Source: Scytalidium lignicola
Taxonomy: Eukaryota; Ascomycota; Leotiomycetes
DNA length: 42,891 nt
Reading direction: 5' to 3'
Assembly (NCBI GenBank): GCA_002812745.2
Contig: NCSJ02000347.1
Coordinates: 1 to 42,891, forward strand
The position numbers and the translations under genes are program-made. The notes under the pieces were generated by a model. That model was not told the origin of the DNA. It saw nothing but the letters and a program-made list of their open reading frames with translations, and did no database searches. Below, one piece after another: positions 32,639 to 41,676 of this stretch (the stretch's first letter is position 1; each line of letters opens with the position of its first letter).

Positions 32639-33028
32639 GATTTAGTGCCTTGAAATAAAGTACTCTAACTTGTAGTACTACAAATCAGAATATTCCAAGC
32701 TGGATTACTCCGGTTGGTTGTGGGACAATTGTGCTAACTTAGGCCTTTTATAGAGAGCGACGAAATCGAGAAATAATAAGTGCAAAAGGCATGAGTCTTC
32801 GGTCTATTTTTAACGCGATTACGCGGCCAAATATTTGTTGTTATTTTGCGCTAATCCTCACCTCACTCCGCGTACACGCCGAGCTACGATGCACGTGACA
32901 CATCGCCGCTCTACTCACCCTCGCTTCACCTCAACCTCACCCATCCTCACCATCATCTCACCTCTGCTCACTCCTCTTGCCTGGGATGTAGTCATTCCCC
33001 TTCGCGCTACTGTTGAGAGCGTCAACTC
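32639..33028. other. Intergenic with a ctcacc-rich strand
   Basis: From about 32,860 to 32,985 the plus strand is C-rich and repeats ctcacc/tcaccc/ctcactc many times without a fixed period. A similar cluster lies at about 40,722-40,795. Both are near the word cgctaatcct or its complement. No gene is supported. The frame at 32,835-33,032 merely reflects the repeats. Confidence 0.45.
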
Positions 33029-33349
33029 CTAGCGAGAAGGACTCAGGGGAGCTAGAACAGGCTCCGGGGGACCGTGATGTGCTGCTGATATCGGAAATGG
33101 TCTCCCAGTCTCACCATCCTGGTGTTGTATAACAATGTTATTGCAGAAGTGAAATCGAACTTCTACTTTTGTTGATTCCGCTATGCGTGCGCAATAAAGA
33201 TGGTAGATGATGTATTCGCTGGCTGAACAAATTATATGATAGGATACCAGCTCAAGCAGGTTCACATCAAGTGTATTTAGTTGTTCAGGTTCTAATCCAT
33301 AAAGATAGAATACTTTTACACGAGGTGGATTTATTATGTTCTGCGGCAT
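33029..33349 (-). CDS. Hypothetical protein, 106 residues
   Basis: A short ATG frame. The first 75 residues are protein-like, with hydrophobic and aromatic alternation (RVKVFYLYGLEPEQLNTLD, LLELVSYHIICSASEYIIYHL). The Pro-rich end (PPEPVLAPLSPSR) runs towards the ctcacc-rich DNA. No motif is recognised. It may be a fragment. Confidence 0.3.
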   Translation of the reverse strand: MPQNIINPPRVKVFYLYGLEPEQLNTLDVNLLELVSYHIICSASEYIIYHLYCARIAESTKVEVRFHFCNNIVIQHQDGETGRPFPISAAHHGPPEPVLAPLSPSR

Positions 33350-34880
33350 ACGTCGGCTTAAGGTAGATGTTTAAAAGTACCTAGTTCCACATATAACTAG
33401 CGTGAGATTGGAAGTACCGATACATTCAAATGCAGGCCGTAAGGTATAATTTCCTCTGTATATAACATGGGTGAACCAACCATATTTACAAAAGGCAACA
33501 AATTCAATATTTTTAACCTGAATGAAATGGTATCCTGCGTTGGAAAGATTTTTTTCTCATTTTTCAAAAGCCTTTTGAGCTCGCGAATATCTTTCGAGCG
33601 AGTGAGCGTGGATACTACGAGGAAACACTACTCGTCAGAACGTGCAAAGGGAAACTGAGCCACATGCATAGGGGCTTAATCAATGAGATAATAAATGATT
33701 CAATTCGGCTAATGATACGATTTTTACTCTTTATTTTCTCTTATACGATTATCACAAAATGCCTCTATTCGTGTTAGTCTAGCTAAGCTGGTGCTAATTC
33801 GGGGAGAAATCGGACCTTCACAGCTATGTCATAAATGAAAGCATGTGGATTATGGGGAAGTGAAAAAATACTTATATATAGGCTATGCTAGGAGCATCTC
33901 CTATCTTCTAGTTGAGCAAGATTTTGTCCTCTTCGGCTAAGAATATCCTGTGCTTGTACATAACCTACAAGGAATGCAACGTAGGCTTACCTAACTCAGA
34001 ACTTCAAATACAACCGCGAATAGCAAAAAAAAGCTCCAAGATTTTGATAGAAACACGGGTTTTCATCTCAGGGATGTGGGCTGGCTGTTGTTTAGCATCG
34101 GTCGCACAACCTCTTGCCCTGTCCGCGTGAATACTTGCATAAGGCGTGCATTCCTGCATTTTCCGCGTTCGGCAAGTATTATCTTGTTTACTGTTGCATT
34201 GTAACTGTAGAGAGGAGCAGTGATTCATCCTGAGTATTGCTGGCTTAATTTATCTATGCTTACAAAGAGTGTAGCAGTTGTTTGCATAGCGGCTATGGAT
34301 CTATCCTACGAATCAGTCACTCTTCGATGAACTAGTCGGTCGCGTAATGTTAAATTTTATTTCGCGACCTACTACTCAGCGAGTAACAAAAATCAAGCCG
34401 ATAGCTCTATGACAGTAATATCACTTGGGTAAATTTATTCTGAAGAAGGCATGCTTACGATTAGTTCTCGAGAGGTAGGATTTTATTGGTTCCGATATCA
34501 AATCACCAGCTTGCTTCTTTTTCTGGAATCAATACTGTATCAGTACTACGATGTTCGAATTTAATTAAAAATAAAATTACGTAACGTCCATCCCTGTGCA
34601 GCGAGACATCCACAATTCCGAGACGAATTTGTTATGCGGACCTCAGGAGAGTATTGGAGAAGGACGCCAATAGGGATCTACCCTTCGAGAAGTTTATCCT
34701 TTCGATAGCCTTTAGTGTTGCTTGCTAGCGATCCGTGATGGAGATACCGCTCCAGAATCCAGGAAAAAGCTGGGCGAGGGCTCTGGAAAACGGCCATCCA
34801 GTACTCCATCTTAAGTCCCATTCCCTATGCAAGATCTCAGAGCAGCCCATAAGCATTCCTGCATACCACATCAATAGCTC
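33350..34880. other. Intergenic region
   Basis: About 1.5 kb without a supported gene. Small frames at 33,467-33,658 and 33,912-34,130 carry no recognisable feature. A hairpin at 34,338-34,369 is listed separately. Confidence 0.4.
34338..34369. repeat. ggtcgcg...cgcgacc hairpin
   Basis: ggtcgcg (34,338-34,344) pairs with cgcgacc (34,363-34,369) over an 18-nt AT loop. Flanking tagt/acta extend the symmetry past one mismatch. The GC-rich arms stand out in moderate-AT DNA. Possible regulatory dyad or element end. Confidence 0.55.
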
Positions 34881-37800
34881 TCACGCTCCATAGTGCACGA
34901 ATTGCGCCCAGTTCAACGGCAGTTTCCAGTCTCTCGCTCGCACCTTCATGACACTTGTATGGAGTGCTGTTGCGATGCCCTTACTCTCAAGACGCAAGAT
35001 GCCTTGTTCTACAAGCGACGCATAAAAGCCACGAGCGACCTCAACGCATACTTTATCTACTGATGGCCACAAGCATCCGATCACGTGTGGAAAGCCTGCC
35101 GCCTGGAAGCCGCTGACTATGTGAATCGCTTCGTCAGCTAGGGCGGCGGCTTTGTTCTCAGCTGTCGAGCAAGCAGAGAGGTATGCCAGCTGGGCGTACT
35201 GTAGATTGATTTCCGAGAGAGCATGCACAGTTAGAACGTCTTGTACAGCATTTCCAGTTTCGTCTTTCCGCTGTAGGATCAGCCCGCTACTCGAAGGATC
35301 AATATGGTTTGTCCGGCCATGACTGGCGAAGTGGGCAATATTGCACTGCTGCACTTTGTGGATGACCGCTTCTGCGCTAGGTTGCTCGATTTCTTCCACG
35401 GTGGTGCAGTGTCGCAAGATTTCCATAACACATCTCTTCTCGGCGACGACTCCAGGAAGACGGTCCCGACCAGGTTTCATGCCCGGAGTTACTGGCATCG
35501 TGGCAACCAGAGCTTTCAATTGTGAACCCACATGGACGGAACATCGGGTCCTCGATTGAGAAAGAGCTTTGATGGATGTCGCGTAGGAGGAGATGACGTG
35601 AGAGAATGTGTTCTCAGTCGAGCCTGGAGAATGCTTTCCTGCTGCGTGAAAAGGCATCGAGCTTGCGAGGCCCGTTCCAATCCACCATATCCGTGAGAGA
35701 TGCTCAATTGACACGTTCTTCGTACAGCCGATAGCATCTAGGATATGCTTTACACATACCTCCCACAGCCACTTCAGGAACTCCGTATATTCTTTATTCC
35801 TCGCCGCACGTTCAGACCTACGGCCGTACCACTGTTTATTGATCCAGATCTTTGCGTCAGCCGCAGACAGGCTTGGAAGACATATCGCACGAATGCTAGT
35901 CGGCGACACGATGATGGCATCACTGCGTAGTGTACTTACATTAACGACAACAACGTTGCCACCGACAACACAGGCTTGTATTGCCTTGATGTTTTGGGCT
36001 TTCATGAAAAGCTCTTGACCAGGTATGCCTTGAATTGACTGGATACACTGCTCGAGCTCTGCGGCGGCAGCACGACGCCGATGCGCAGTAACAATTCGAT
36101 CTGATTCACTGCTCGAATGACCAGAACGAGTGTTGACAGTGTCGCGGAGAGTCTTGAATTTTGTAGCAAGCTCCGGATGAGCCTTCATCAAAGATGATAG
36201 GTCGCTCCAGTAGTCGATAATCTGGCCTAAAATAACGGCACGACTCCTTTCTAGATACTGAAGCGCTGTTTCTGGATCTCGCGCCTGAAGAATTACTCCG
36301 CAGGCGTCAGCGGCAATGCCCACGAATCTTGACAAGACGTGCTGTTTGTCGTTGCGATCAAGAGACCGAGTATTGACAATTGGAAGTAGATTTATAACTG
36401 AAACTGCGATTTCTGCAGCCTCGTCGTATTGTTCTAAATGGAATAGCGTTTTGAGGTATTGACTTGCTGCGTAGATGCGATGGAACGGTTCAGAACTGTA
36501 GGAGGTCCAAGAACGGCCGAAAACTCGATTTGCCTCGACGAGATTGGCCATGTCTCCTGTCCGCTTGTACAGCCTTACAAGACTGGTGCCAAGGATATTT
36601 AAACAGCGTGCCTGGTCGGTGTAGTCTGTAGGTATCGATGCGACTGCTTGTCGAGCGATTTGGAGAGCTTCCTCCAGATCAGCTATATCTCTTGTCAGCT
36701 CGTACCAATTCTGAAGTATCCAACTAAGGTTACTTAAGATGCTTGACGATTCGAAATGATTTTTAGATATCAATGCAGCTGCTTGTCGAACAATTTGAAT
36801 AGCCTCTTTGAAGTCGGCTATGTTATTTGTGTGCTTGTATTGCAACCAAAGCTTATTACCAAGGTTGGTCAAATGGCCTGCTAAGTTTAAATGACCTTTA
36901 GGCATCAATGCAATTGCTTGTCGATCGACTTGAATAGCTTCCTCAAGGTCAGCTATGTTTCCTGTTCGCTTGTACCGCCGACCAATCCTGTTACCAAGGT
37001 TATTCAAACGGTCTGCTAGATTTGAGTGACTTTTAGATGTTAATACAACTGTGTGTCGAGCGATTTGAATAGCCTCGTCAAGATCGGTCATGTCTTCTGT
37101 TCGCTCGTACCGGATTTGAAGCATATTACTAAGGTTGTTCATATACAGAGTCGGGTCGAAGTGGTATTTAAATGCTAATCGAACTGCTTGTCGAGCGACT
37201 TGGATAGCCTCCTCAAAGTTGGTTATATCCCCTGTTTGCTTGTATCGACTTTGAAGTTTGTTACCAAGATTGTTTAAATACATCGTTAGATCGGGATGAT
37301 TTTCGGGTGTTAATGTGATCGCCTGTCGAGCGACTTGGATGGCCTTTTCGAGATCTACTATATCTCTTGTCTGATTATGCCGGCTTTCAAATATATTACT
37401 AAGGTTGTCTAAACGACCTGCTAGTTGAAAGTGATCTTGAGGTGTTAATGCAACTATTTGTTGAGCGTTTTGAATAGCCTCGTCAAGGTCGGTTATATCT
37501 TTGGTCTTTTTATATCGATTATTAAGTTTGTGATTAAGGTTATTTAATAACATAACCAGATCAGAGTGGGTTTTAGATGCCAATGCGATTGCTTGTCGAC
37601 TTATTTGGATAGCCTTCTCAAGGTCGGCCATGTCTCCTAATTGTTCATACCGGCTTTCTAGAATTATCCCAAGGTTGCTCAGCAAGCCATTCGTGATCTC
37701 GGGTGTGTTGTGTTCATAGCGTAGAGACATTTGTGCAAAGATAATAGCCATATCGATATCCCTTTTCGCCCCATTCCGAGTAAACTGCTTGCACATCTCC

Positions 37801-37919
37801 ATTGCAGCCACCGCGGCTATCTGGTAAGGTTCAGCATCTTTCATTTCCGGCTTCTCAGCCAGATGCGCCAGGAAGGCGTCGATGTCCTCTTGGTGATATT
37901 CCATTCCGCGCAAGTGCAT
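34881..37919 (-). CDS. TPR-CHAT protein (caspase-like protease with 45-residue TPR-like repeats)
   Basis: 1012 residues, single exon, no stops. Residues ~50-499 form ten regular 45-residue TPR-like units with the consensus (G/R)DIxDLEEAIQxARQAx...LxNLGN.L..RY..T, typical of ligand- or partner-sensing superhelices. Residues ~500-640 are helical linker. The C-terminal CHAT domain (caspase HetF-associated with TPRs) spans ~645-1012. It keeps both catalytic residues: His867 in IAHFASHGRTN and Cys917 in LAYLSACSTAEN, with the typical ADEAIHIVSGFQAAGFPHVIGCLWP afterwards. It should be an active cysteine protease, controlled by the repeats and cytosolic (no signal or membrane segment). Start: Met1 at 37,919, with Met6 as the alternative. 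It is divergent from the putative gasdermin-like gene, 424 bp away. In fungi, CHAT proteases are known partners that cleave gasdermin-like proteins to trigger cell death. That role here is inference. Confidence 0.9.
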   Translation of the reverse strand: MHLRGMEYHQEDIDAFLAHLAEKPEMKDAEPYQIAAVAAMEMCKQFTRNGAKRDIDMAIIFAQMSLRYEHNTPEITNGLLSNLGIILESRYEQLGDMADLEKAIQISRQAIALASKTHSDLVMLLNNLNHKLNNRYKKTKDITDLDEAIQNAQQIVALTPQDHFQLAGRLDNLSNIFESRHNQTRDIVDLEKAIQVARQAITLTPENHPDLTMYLNNLGNKLQSRYKQTGDITNFEEAIQVARQAVRLAFKYHFDPTLYMNNLSNMLQIRYERTEDMTDLDEAIQIARHTVVLTSKSHSNLADRLNNLGNRIGRRYKRTGNIADLEEAIQVDRQAIALMPKGHLNLAGHLTNLGNKLWLQYKHTNNIADFKEAIQIVRQAAALISKNHFESSSILSNLSWILQNWYELTRDIADLEEALQIARQAVASIPTDYTDQARCLNILGTSLVRLYKRTGDMANLVEANRVFGRSWTSYSSEPFHRIYAASQYLKTLFHLEQYDEAAEIAVSVINLLPIVNTRSLDRNDKQHVLSRFVGIAADACGVILQARDPETALQYLERSRAVILGQIIDYWSDLSSLMKAHPELATKFKTLRDTVNTRSGHSSSESDRIVTAHRRRAAAAELEQCIQSIQGIPGQELFMKAQNIKAIQACVVGGNVVVVNVSTLRSDAIIVSPTSIRAICLPSLSAADAKIWINKQWYGRRSERAARNKEYTEFLKWLWEVCVKHILDAIGCTKNVSIEHLSRIWWIGTGLASSMPFHAAGKHSPGSTENTFSHVISSYATSIKALSQSRTRCSVHVGSQLKALVATMPVTPGMKPGRDRLPGVVAEKRCVMEILRHCTTVEEIEQPSAEAVIHKVQQCNIAHFASHGRTNHIDPSSSGLILQRKDETGNAVQDVLTVHALSEINLQYAQLAYLSACSTAENKAAALADEAIHIVSGFQAAGFPHVIGCLWPSVDKVCVEVARGFYASLVEQGILRLESKGIATALHTSVMKVRARDWKLPLNWAQFVHYGA
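36423..37772 (-). repeat. 135-bp coding tandem repeat (ten 45-residue TPR-like units)
   Basis: Unit starts (the D-I/M-x-D-L position) fall at residues ~50, 95, 140, 185, 230, 275, 320, 365, 410 and 455, so the period is exactly 45 codons (135 bp) with no insertion. DNA words such as cttgtcgagcgac and gatagcctcctcaag recur in each unit. Such arrays can change copy number by recombination and are often the variable recognition part of fungal immune-type proteins. Confidence 0.85.
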
Positions 37920-38343
37920 CTCTTGTCATGAATAATTAGTCGAAAAGGTAGATGAGAGAGTAACATTTATATCGCCTGTTATCGTAGGAGAGCATGAAGT
38001 GTGGTCATCTTGAGATGTATTGCCTCAAGAGCTCTACGGAGAGAATCTACGTACAGAGATTCGTGTTGTGGCCTGAGGTATCAGCTACACGTGATTACCG
38101 GTTACGGCCCGCAAACAGTAGATGGAACATCTACTGTTACAGCCTGTAACAGAGGTTTGAACTCTCCGTAATGCACCTGTATATTGGCTGTCGGGTGGTT
38201 GATATGTGCATATCCTGCGGTTATGTTGAGGCTATGCTAGTCAAAGCGGCAGCACTGCCACCATTCCCACGTTACTTAAGGTAAGTTGTGCTAGCTAGCG
38301 TAAGGTCCTTTCGTACATCTAGGTCTGCATCTCTAGAAGTATA
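37920..38343. promoter_or_regulatory. Bidirectional promoter, TPR-CHAT / putative gasdermin-like gene
   Basis: 424 bp serve both divergent genes. Two perfect dyads overlap at 38,114-38,151. The first is aacagtagatg-gaa-catctactgtt (38,114-38,138, 11-bp arms). The second is tgttacag-c-ctgtaaca (38,135-38,151, 8-bp arms). They could bind a dimeric regulator acting on both genes, or form a short hairpin. A cacgtg word lies just upstream at about 38,089. No clear TATA box is seen. Confidence 0.5.
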
Positions 38344-39171
38344 ATGATGACGGCTATTCTTCTTTCCCAGATTTTTATTCCTGTCGAGTCAATTCAGCTG
38401 GGACGGCTGGTCACTAGTGTTGATCATCCCCATTTATTAGATTACCACGATCCTGCATACTCCCCTGCTCCGGTCCCGACAATCAACATTCGCGCGCACT
38501 ATAGCGGCCTCGGCCAAGAATCGCGTACTTCGACTTTTTCTTCAGTACTGACGTCTTTGCTATCCACTGGTTTTTCAAAACGTGCCAAATCGAGGGTTCG
38601 CGTTGAAACGAACCTGGCTCGAACCTACACGTTACAAAATTCAACACAATGGTTTGAGAAGGCGGTCTCTTCTGAAGATAGTCGACGCTGGCTTGAAAGA
38701 GCGATTGACCAGGGCGATGATGTATACTTTGTCGTGGGCTTTCACACTGTCACAGACGCGCAGATCATCTATGAGTCCGCAGAGGGCAATGAACACACCG
38801 GACGACTTGGTTTGCCCATTAGTTTGGCACTGAATGCAGCAGGAGTGATAGCCCCTCTCGGAGACATTGCTGATCCACAAGTCGGCGTTCATCGCGGAAG
38901 TGTAGAGGGGGCTGTTGAGCATTTCGAGGCTCCCGGAGAGCAAATTTGTGCCTTTCAATACCGGAAGGTTTGCCATCGTTGGCTATCAAGCCGTAGCATT
39001 GACAAGACCACGCTGGCAAAGACACCGCGATGGTCGGCCGGCGATAGATGGCGTGACGAAGAGGAAGGAGTTGAGGACATTCTTGAGGTGGAGACGATGG
39101 ATCTGGGTCGGCCAGAAGGAGAATGGGATGAGGTGGTAGCAGATAGTGAAACTCTTCTTCAACGTTCATAA
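38344..39171 (+). CDS. Putative fungal gasdermin-like (HET-Q1/RCD-1 type) pore-forming protein
   Basis: 275 residues, single exon, no known short catalytic motif. The gasdermin assignment rests on four points. First, size: known fungal gasdermin-like proteins are about 250-300 residues. Second, location: immediately divergent from a CHAT protease, the gene pairing reported for this class. Third, layout: an amphipathic/beta-rich N-terminal part (FIPVESIQLGRLVTSV at 11-26, RVRVETNLARTYTL at 84-97), a helix-strand middle (WFEKAVSSEDSRRWLERAID 103-122, then VYFVVGFHTVTDAQIIYES 127-145), and a small hydrophobic segment (LGLPISLALNAAGVIAPLG 155-173). Fourth, a C-terminal ~50 residues very acidic (DEEEGVEDILEVETMD) that could be the removable inhibitory tail. 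If so, cleavage near 215-240 would free a membrane-permeabilising N-terminal part. Start: Met1 or Met2 at 38,344/38,347. It could instead be an unrelated lineage-specific protein. Confidence 0.45.
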   Translation: MMTAILLSQIFIPVESIQLGRLVTSVDHPHLLDYHDPAYSPAPVPTINIRAHYSGLGQESRTSTFSSVLTSLLSTGFSKRAKSRVRVETNLARTYTLQNSTQWFEKAVSSEDSRRWLERAIDQGDDVYFVVGFHTVTDAQIIYESAEGNEHTGRLGLPISLALNAAGVIAPLGDIADPQVGVHRGSVEGAVEHFEAPGEQICAFQYRKVCHRWLSSRSIDKTTLAKTPRWSAGDRWRDEEEGVEDILEVETMDLGRPEGEWDEVVADSETLLQRS

Positions 39172-39359
39172 GCTCGGAATATATTGATCAATGAATCCGC
39201 GCCATACTACAACTGGACAATAGAGGAATGACATCTTGCCCTTTCATTTTGCTTATTGTCATGCCACAGGTGCCTTCAAGCGCGACCAAATTCAATTCTT
39301 GAACACAATTCACAAGCAAGCCAGAGTTCGACGATCATCAAAGACGTCGGTGCAGAGAA

Positions 39360-39544
39360 TGGCGAAGTCTACGAGCTATAAGGAATACGAGGCCGCACGA
39401 GAAAAGTGGGCTGAAAAAAACGATCGAAGTCTCAACAAAACACTGAAGACTGGTGGGTACAAATTAAATGCAATGCCCCGATACTCATTCGGTGAGCGGG
39501 CCGACAACCCTGATTTATTCATTGTATTAGACTTCATTCCATGA
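39360..39544 (+). CDS. Small hypothetical protein, 61 residues
   Basis: The frame begins at ATG 39,360 (MAKSTSYKEYEAAREKWAEK) and ends at 39,544. It is charged and probably helical in its first half, with a hydrophobic end (PDLFIVLDFIP). The frame stays open upstream to 39,236 without another good ATG, so it may be the 3' exon of a longer gene whose 5' part I could not find. No motif. Confidence 0.3.
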
Positions 39545-41364
39545 CCAGTTTGACTGTGTCTCTGCCGAGACATGGTACATTCCAAACCAGTTGCTTATGA
39601 CGCATGAAGCTGCTGTGTCCTGTCTTCAGTAGCCATCTGATCAATTCAAGCCAGCGTTCTAGCCAACAGTGTGGCTCATGACGTTATTCAGATGAGGGAT
39701 AGGGATCAGAAGCATGTCGAGCTGATTTTATACGTCCGATGTGGGTTGATGGCGAGCGAATCTTGGACAGTCAGTTCTAAAGGTAGCATTTGCGTGAATG
39801 ATGAGTGATTCATTATGCATCACACACCCAGAGGCGCCGATATACCTTTACAGTATCACGTACTGCTTCCCTGACCCTATACCTTGAAGGTCACTGGGCT
39901 CTGCCTATCTTCTGGGTTACTTCGTCAGAGCCCAAGCTGTCAAGGATCTCACTCTTCACCCGACAGCCTCCTTTGCGCACTGCGGCAAACATGACGTTAC
40001 CTGGCTTGCTGTATGATCTCAACACCTCCATCTCGTTTTTTTTGGATGGCTCTTGCTGAACCTAACCATAAATCTTCTTTGGGTCCAGTCTCACAGCTGC
40101 ATGAATCTCACGACAGCCAACAGGCGTTCCAGTAACCGTAAACCCTTTCGTCAATGCAATTATGCTGTCGAGATATTCTGCCTTGCCATTGCCTTGCCTT
40201 TTTGCATGAAGTTCTCCGTTCTTCGGGCGAACGGGGTGTTGGTATGGATCTTCCCTTTCTGTAATTCCCATACCAGCTATCGTAGCCTTCGATATCTTTC
40301 CTGTCTTGCATGAATGGTCCCTTGCTTAGGAGAGGTGCCAAATATTTTATTCCTCTTTCCTAAGATAACCTTGCTAGATAAGAAGATTACACTTTTTCTC
40401 GTATAAATAATGATATGTGTGAAAAGCACTTTAGCTTCGTGCTTTTGTTAATCCGACTTTGAAACCGTATGTGATTATCTTTCGATAGCTATTGTAAACT
40501 AATATCATATGTATTTTAATATAGATTTCTGCAATAGAGAGAGGCCTAATAAGCAATTAACAAGATGAAAGGAGGTTGAACTTGTGAAGTTCGTTAACGT
40601 TGGAAATTGCGGCTTTCTAGTCTGGCTAATAAAAGTCCAGAATCGGCTCTTCAGAAATTCTTGACTGCAATCTTGGCTGGAAGGTTTACGATAGCCGAGG
40701 AGCCGAAACAGGTCACTTGCGATCTCACCTTCAACTCACCCTTGCTCACCTGGACTTACTCACAACCGCCGGTAAAGCAGCTCTACTCACCTTTCCGAAC
40801 AGAAACAGATTCCCTTTTGTGTCAGGATTAGCGTGTGATAACCGGCTGTTGTTAGGGTTTTAGCTCAAAGAGGTTCAAGCCAGGCGAGAAAGGAAACTTA
40901 TTATTGCCCAATAATAAGACACTAGTGGTGGCTCCCAGATCACAAATCTGGGAGCTGACTAAACACCTGCATCACTTAATTGCTTCTCTGGCACGTGACA
41001 GGCTGACTTTTGAATACAGAATCCCGACTATAAGGGACTTGTCTGCCTTTATATACATTCATGTTTTGCGATATAAATAGAACTACAGGATCTACTCATA
41101 TCAAGCCTAGTCAAAATTACTAATCCTGTGACACAGTTTACCAAAGAGACATTATTAATATTTTGGATAAGCGCTGGAAGATTATCATGCAATAGAAAAC
41201 ATTCCCACGAGAAGATTAGACTGTTATTCAATATGAGCGTCTGAGTCGATCGTTCCATTATTTATACTCATTTCTCCACCTTCTCCCAGATGATTTTTAC
41301 CTTTCCCCTGTTTCACGTCTAAATTATATGAATACAACATCAGCAGTAGTGGATACGATTGTTG
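39545..41364. other. Intergenic region with a possible minus-strand relic
   Basis: Minus strand 40,271-39,800 reads as protein-like text broken by stops at about 40,062 and 39,897. It includes IIALTKGFTVTGTPVGCREI, which faintly recalls the C-terminal part of zinc-type alcohol dehydrogenases, but this is not enough to name it. A ctcacc-rich stretch lies at about 40,722-40,795. An exact ~9-bp inverted word (gctcccagat ... atctgggagc) lies at about 40,930-40,955. No intact gene seen. Confidence 0.35.
40930..40955. terminator. gctcccagat / atctgggagc hairpin
   Basis: ggctcccagat-cacaa-atctgggagct forms a perfect 10-bp stem with a 5-6-nt loop in a region without genes. Strong enough to fold in RNA or single-stranded DNA. 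No poly-T follows, so a terminator role is only a label of convenience. Confidence 0.35.
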
Positions 41365-41610
41365 CTATTTCTGTAAGTGATCTGCTCTAATTATACTCAT
41401 ACAGAACAACTTACTATTCACTTTTTTAAATGATGGCCAAGTCTCGGAATCAATAGAATTATAAGTAAAAATACGGCCAGTTTTGCAGTTGCAGATAGTG
41501 AGTGACATATCTGCATTGCATAGCTCTGCAAGCTTATTAGCTTTTGTAATTAGAGTATTCTTTCTTTTCCTGAATTTTTCGTTATCTCTTTTACATGCTT
41601 TGACCGTCAT
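41365..41610 (-). CDS. Short MADS-box-like (SRF-type) protein, possibly partial
   Basis: From Met at 41,610 the frame reads MTVKACKRDNEKFRKRKNTL, continuing ITKANKLAELCNADMSLTIC, then CKTGRIFTYNS...WPSFKK, and stops at 41,365. It has the core spacing of a MADS box: basic helix with F-x-K-R-K-x-x-L-x-x-K-A, then E-L-C-x-A-D/E-hydrophobics, then G-R/K-x-Y strand. MADS proteins bind CArG-type DNA as dimers. Only about 80 residues are present and the usual N-terminal G-R-x-K-I is poorly matched. It may be a degenerate copy, a first exon, or one of the short MADS-like proteins found in fungi. The frame is also open upstream to 41,676 across an N at 41,636. Confidence 0.5.
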   Translation of the reverse strand: MTVKACKRDNEKFRKRKNTLITKANKLAELCNADMSLTICNCKTGRIFTYNSIDSETWPSFKKVNSKLFCMSIIRADHLQK

Positions 41611-41676
41611 GTTGTTAAGTTGTAGATATAGAAAANGGTCGTCATTACACCTGCTCGAACATATACTTATAGTCAA

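Noticed and set aside
34881..37919. Separase or bacterial-type TPR protein as identity of the 1012-residue protein
   Set aside because: Separases are much longer and lack regular 45-residue TPR arrays. The ASHG and SAC signatures with the ADEAIHI...GFPHVIGCLWP tail are typical of fungal CHAT proteins.
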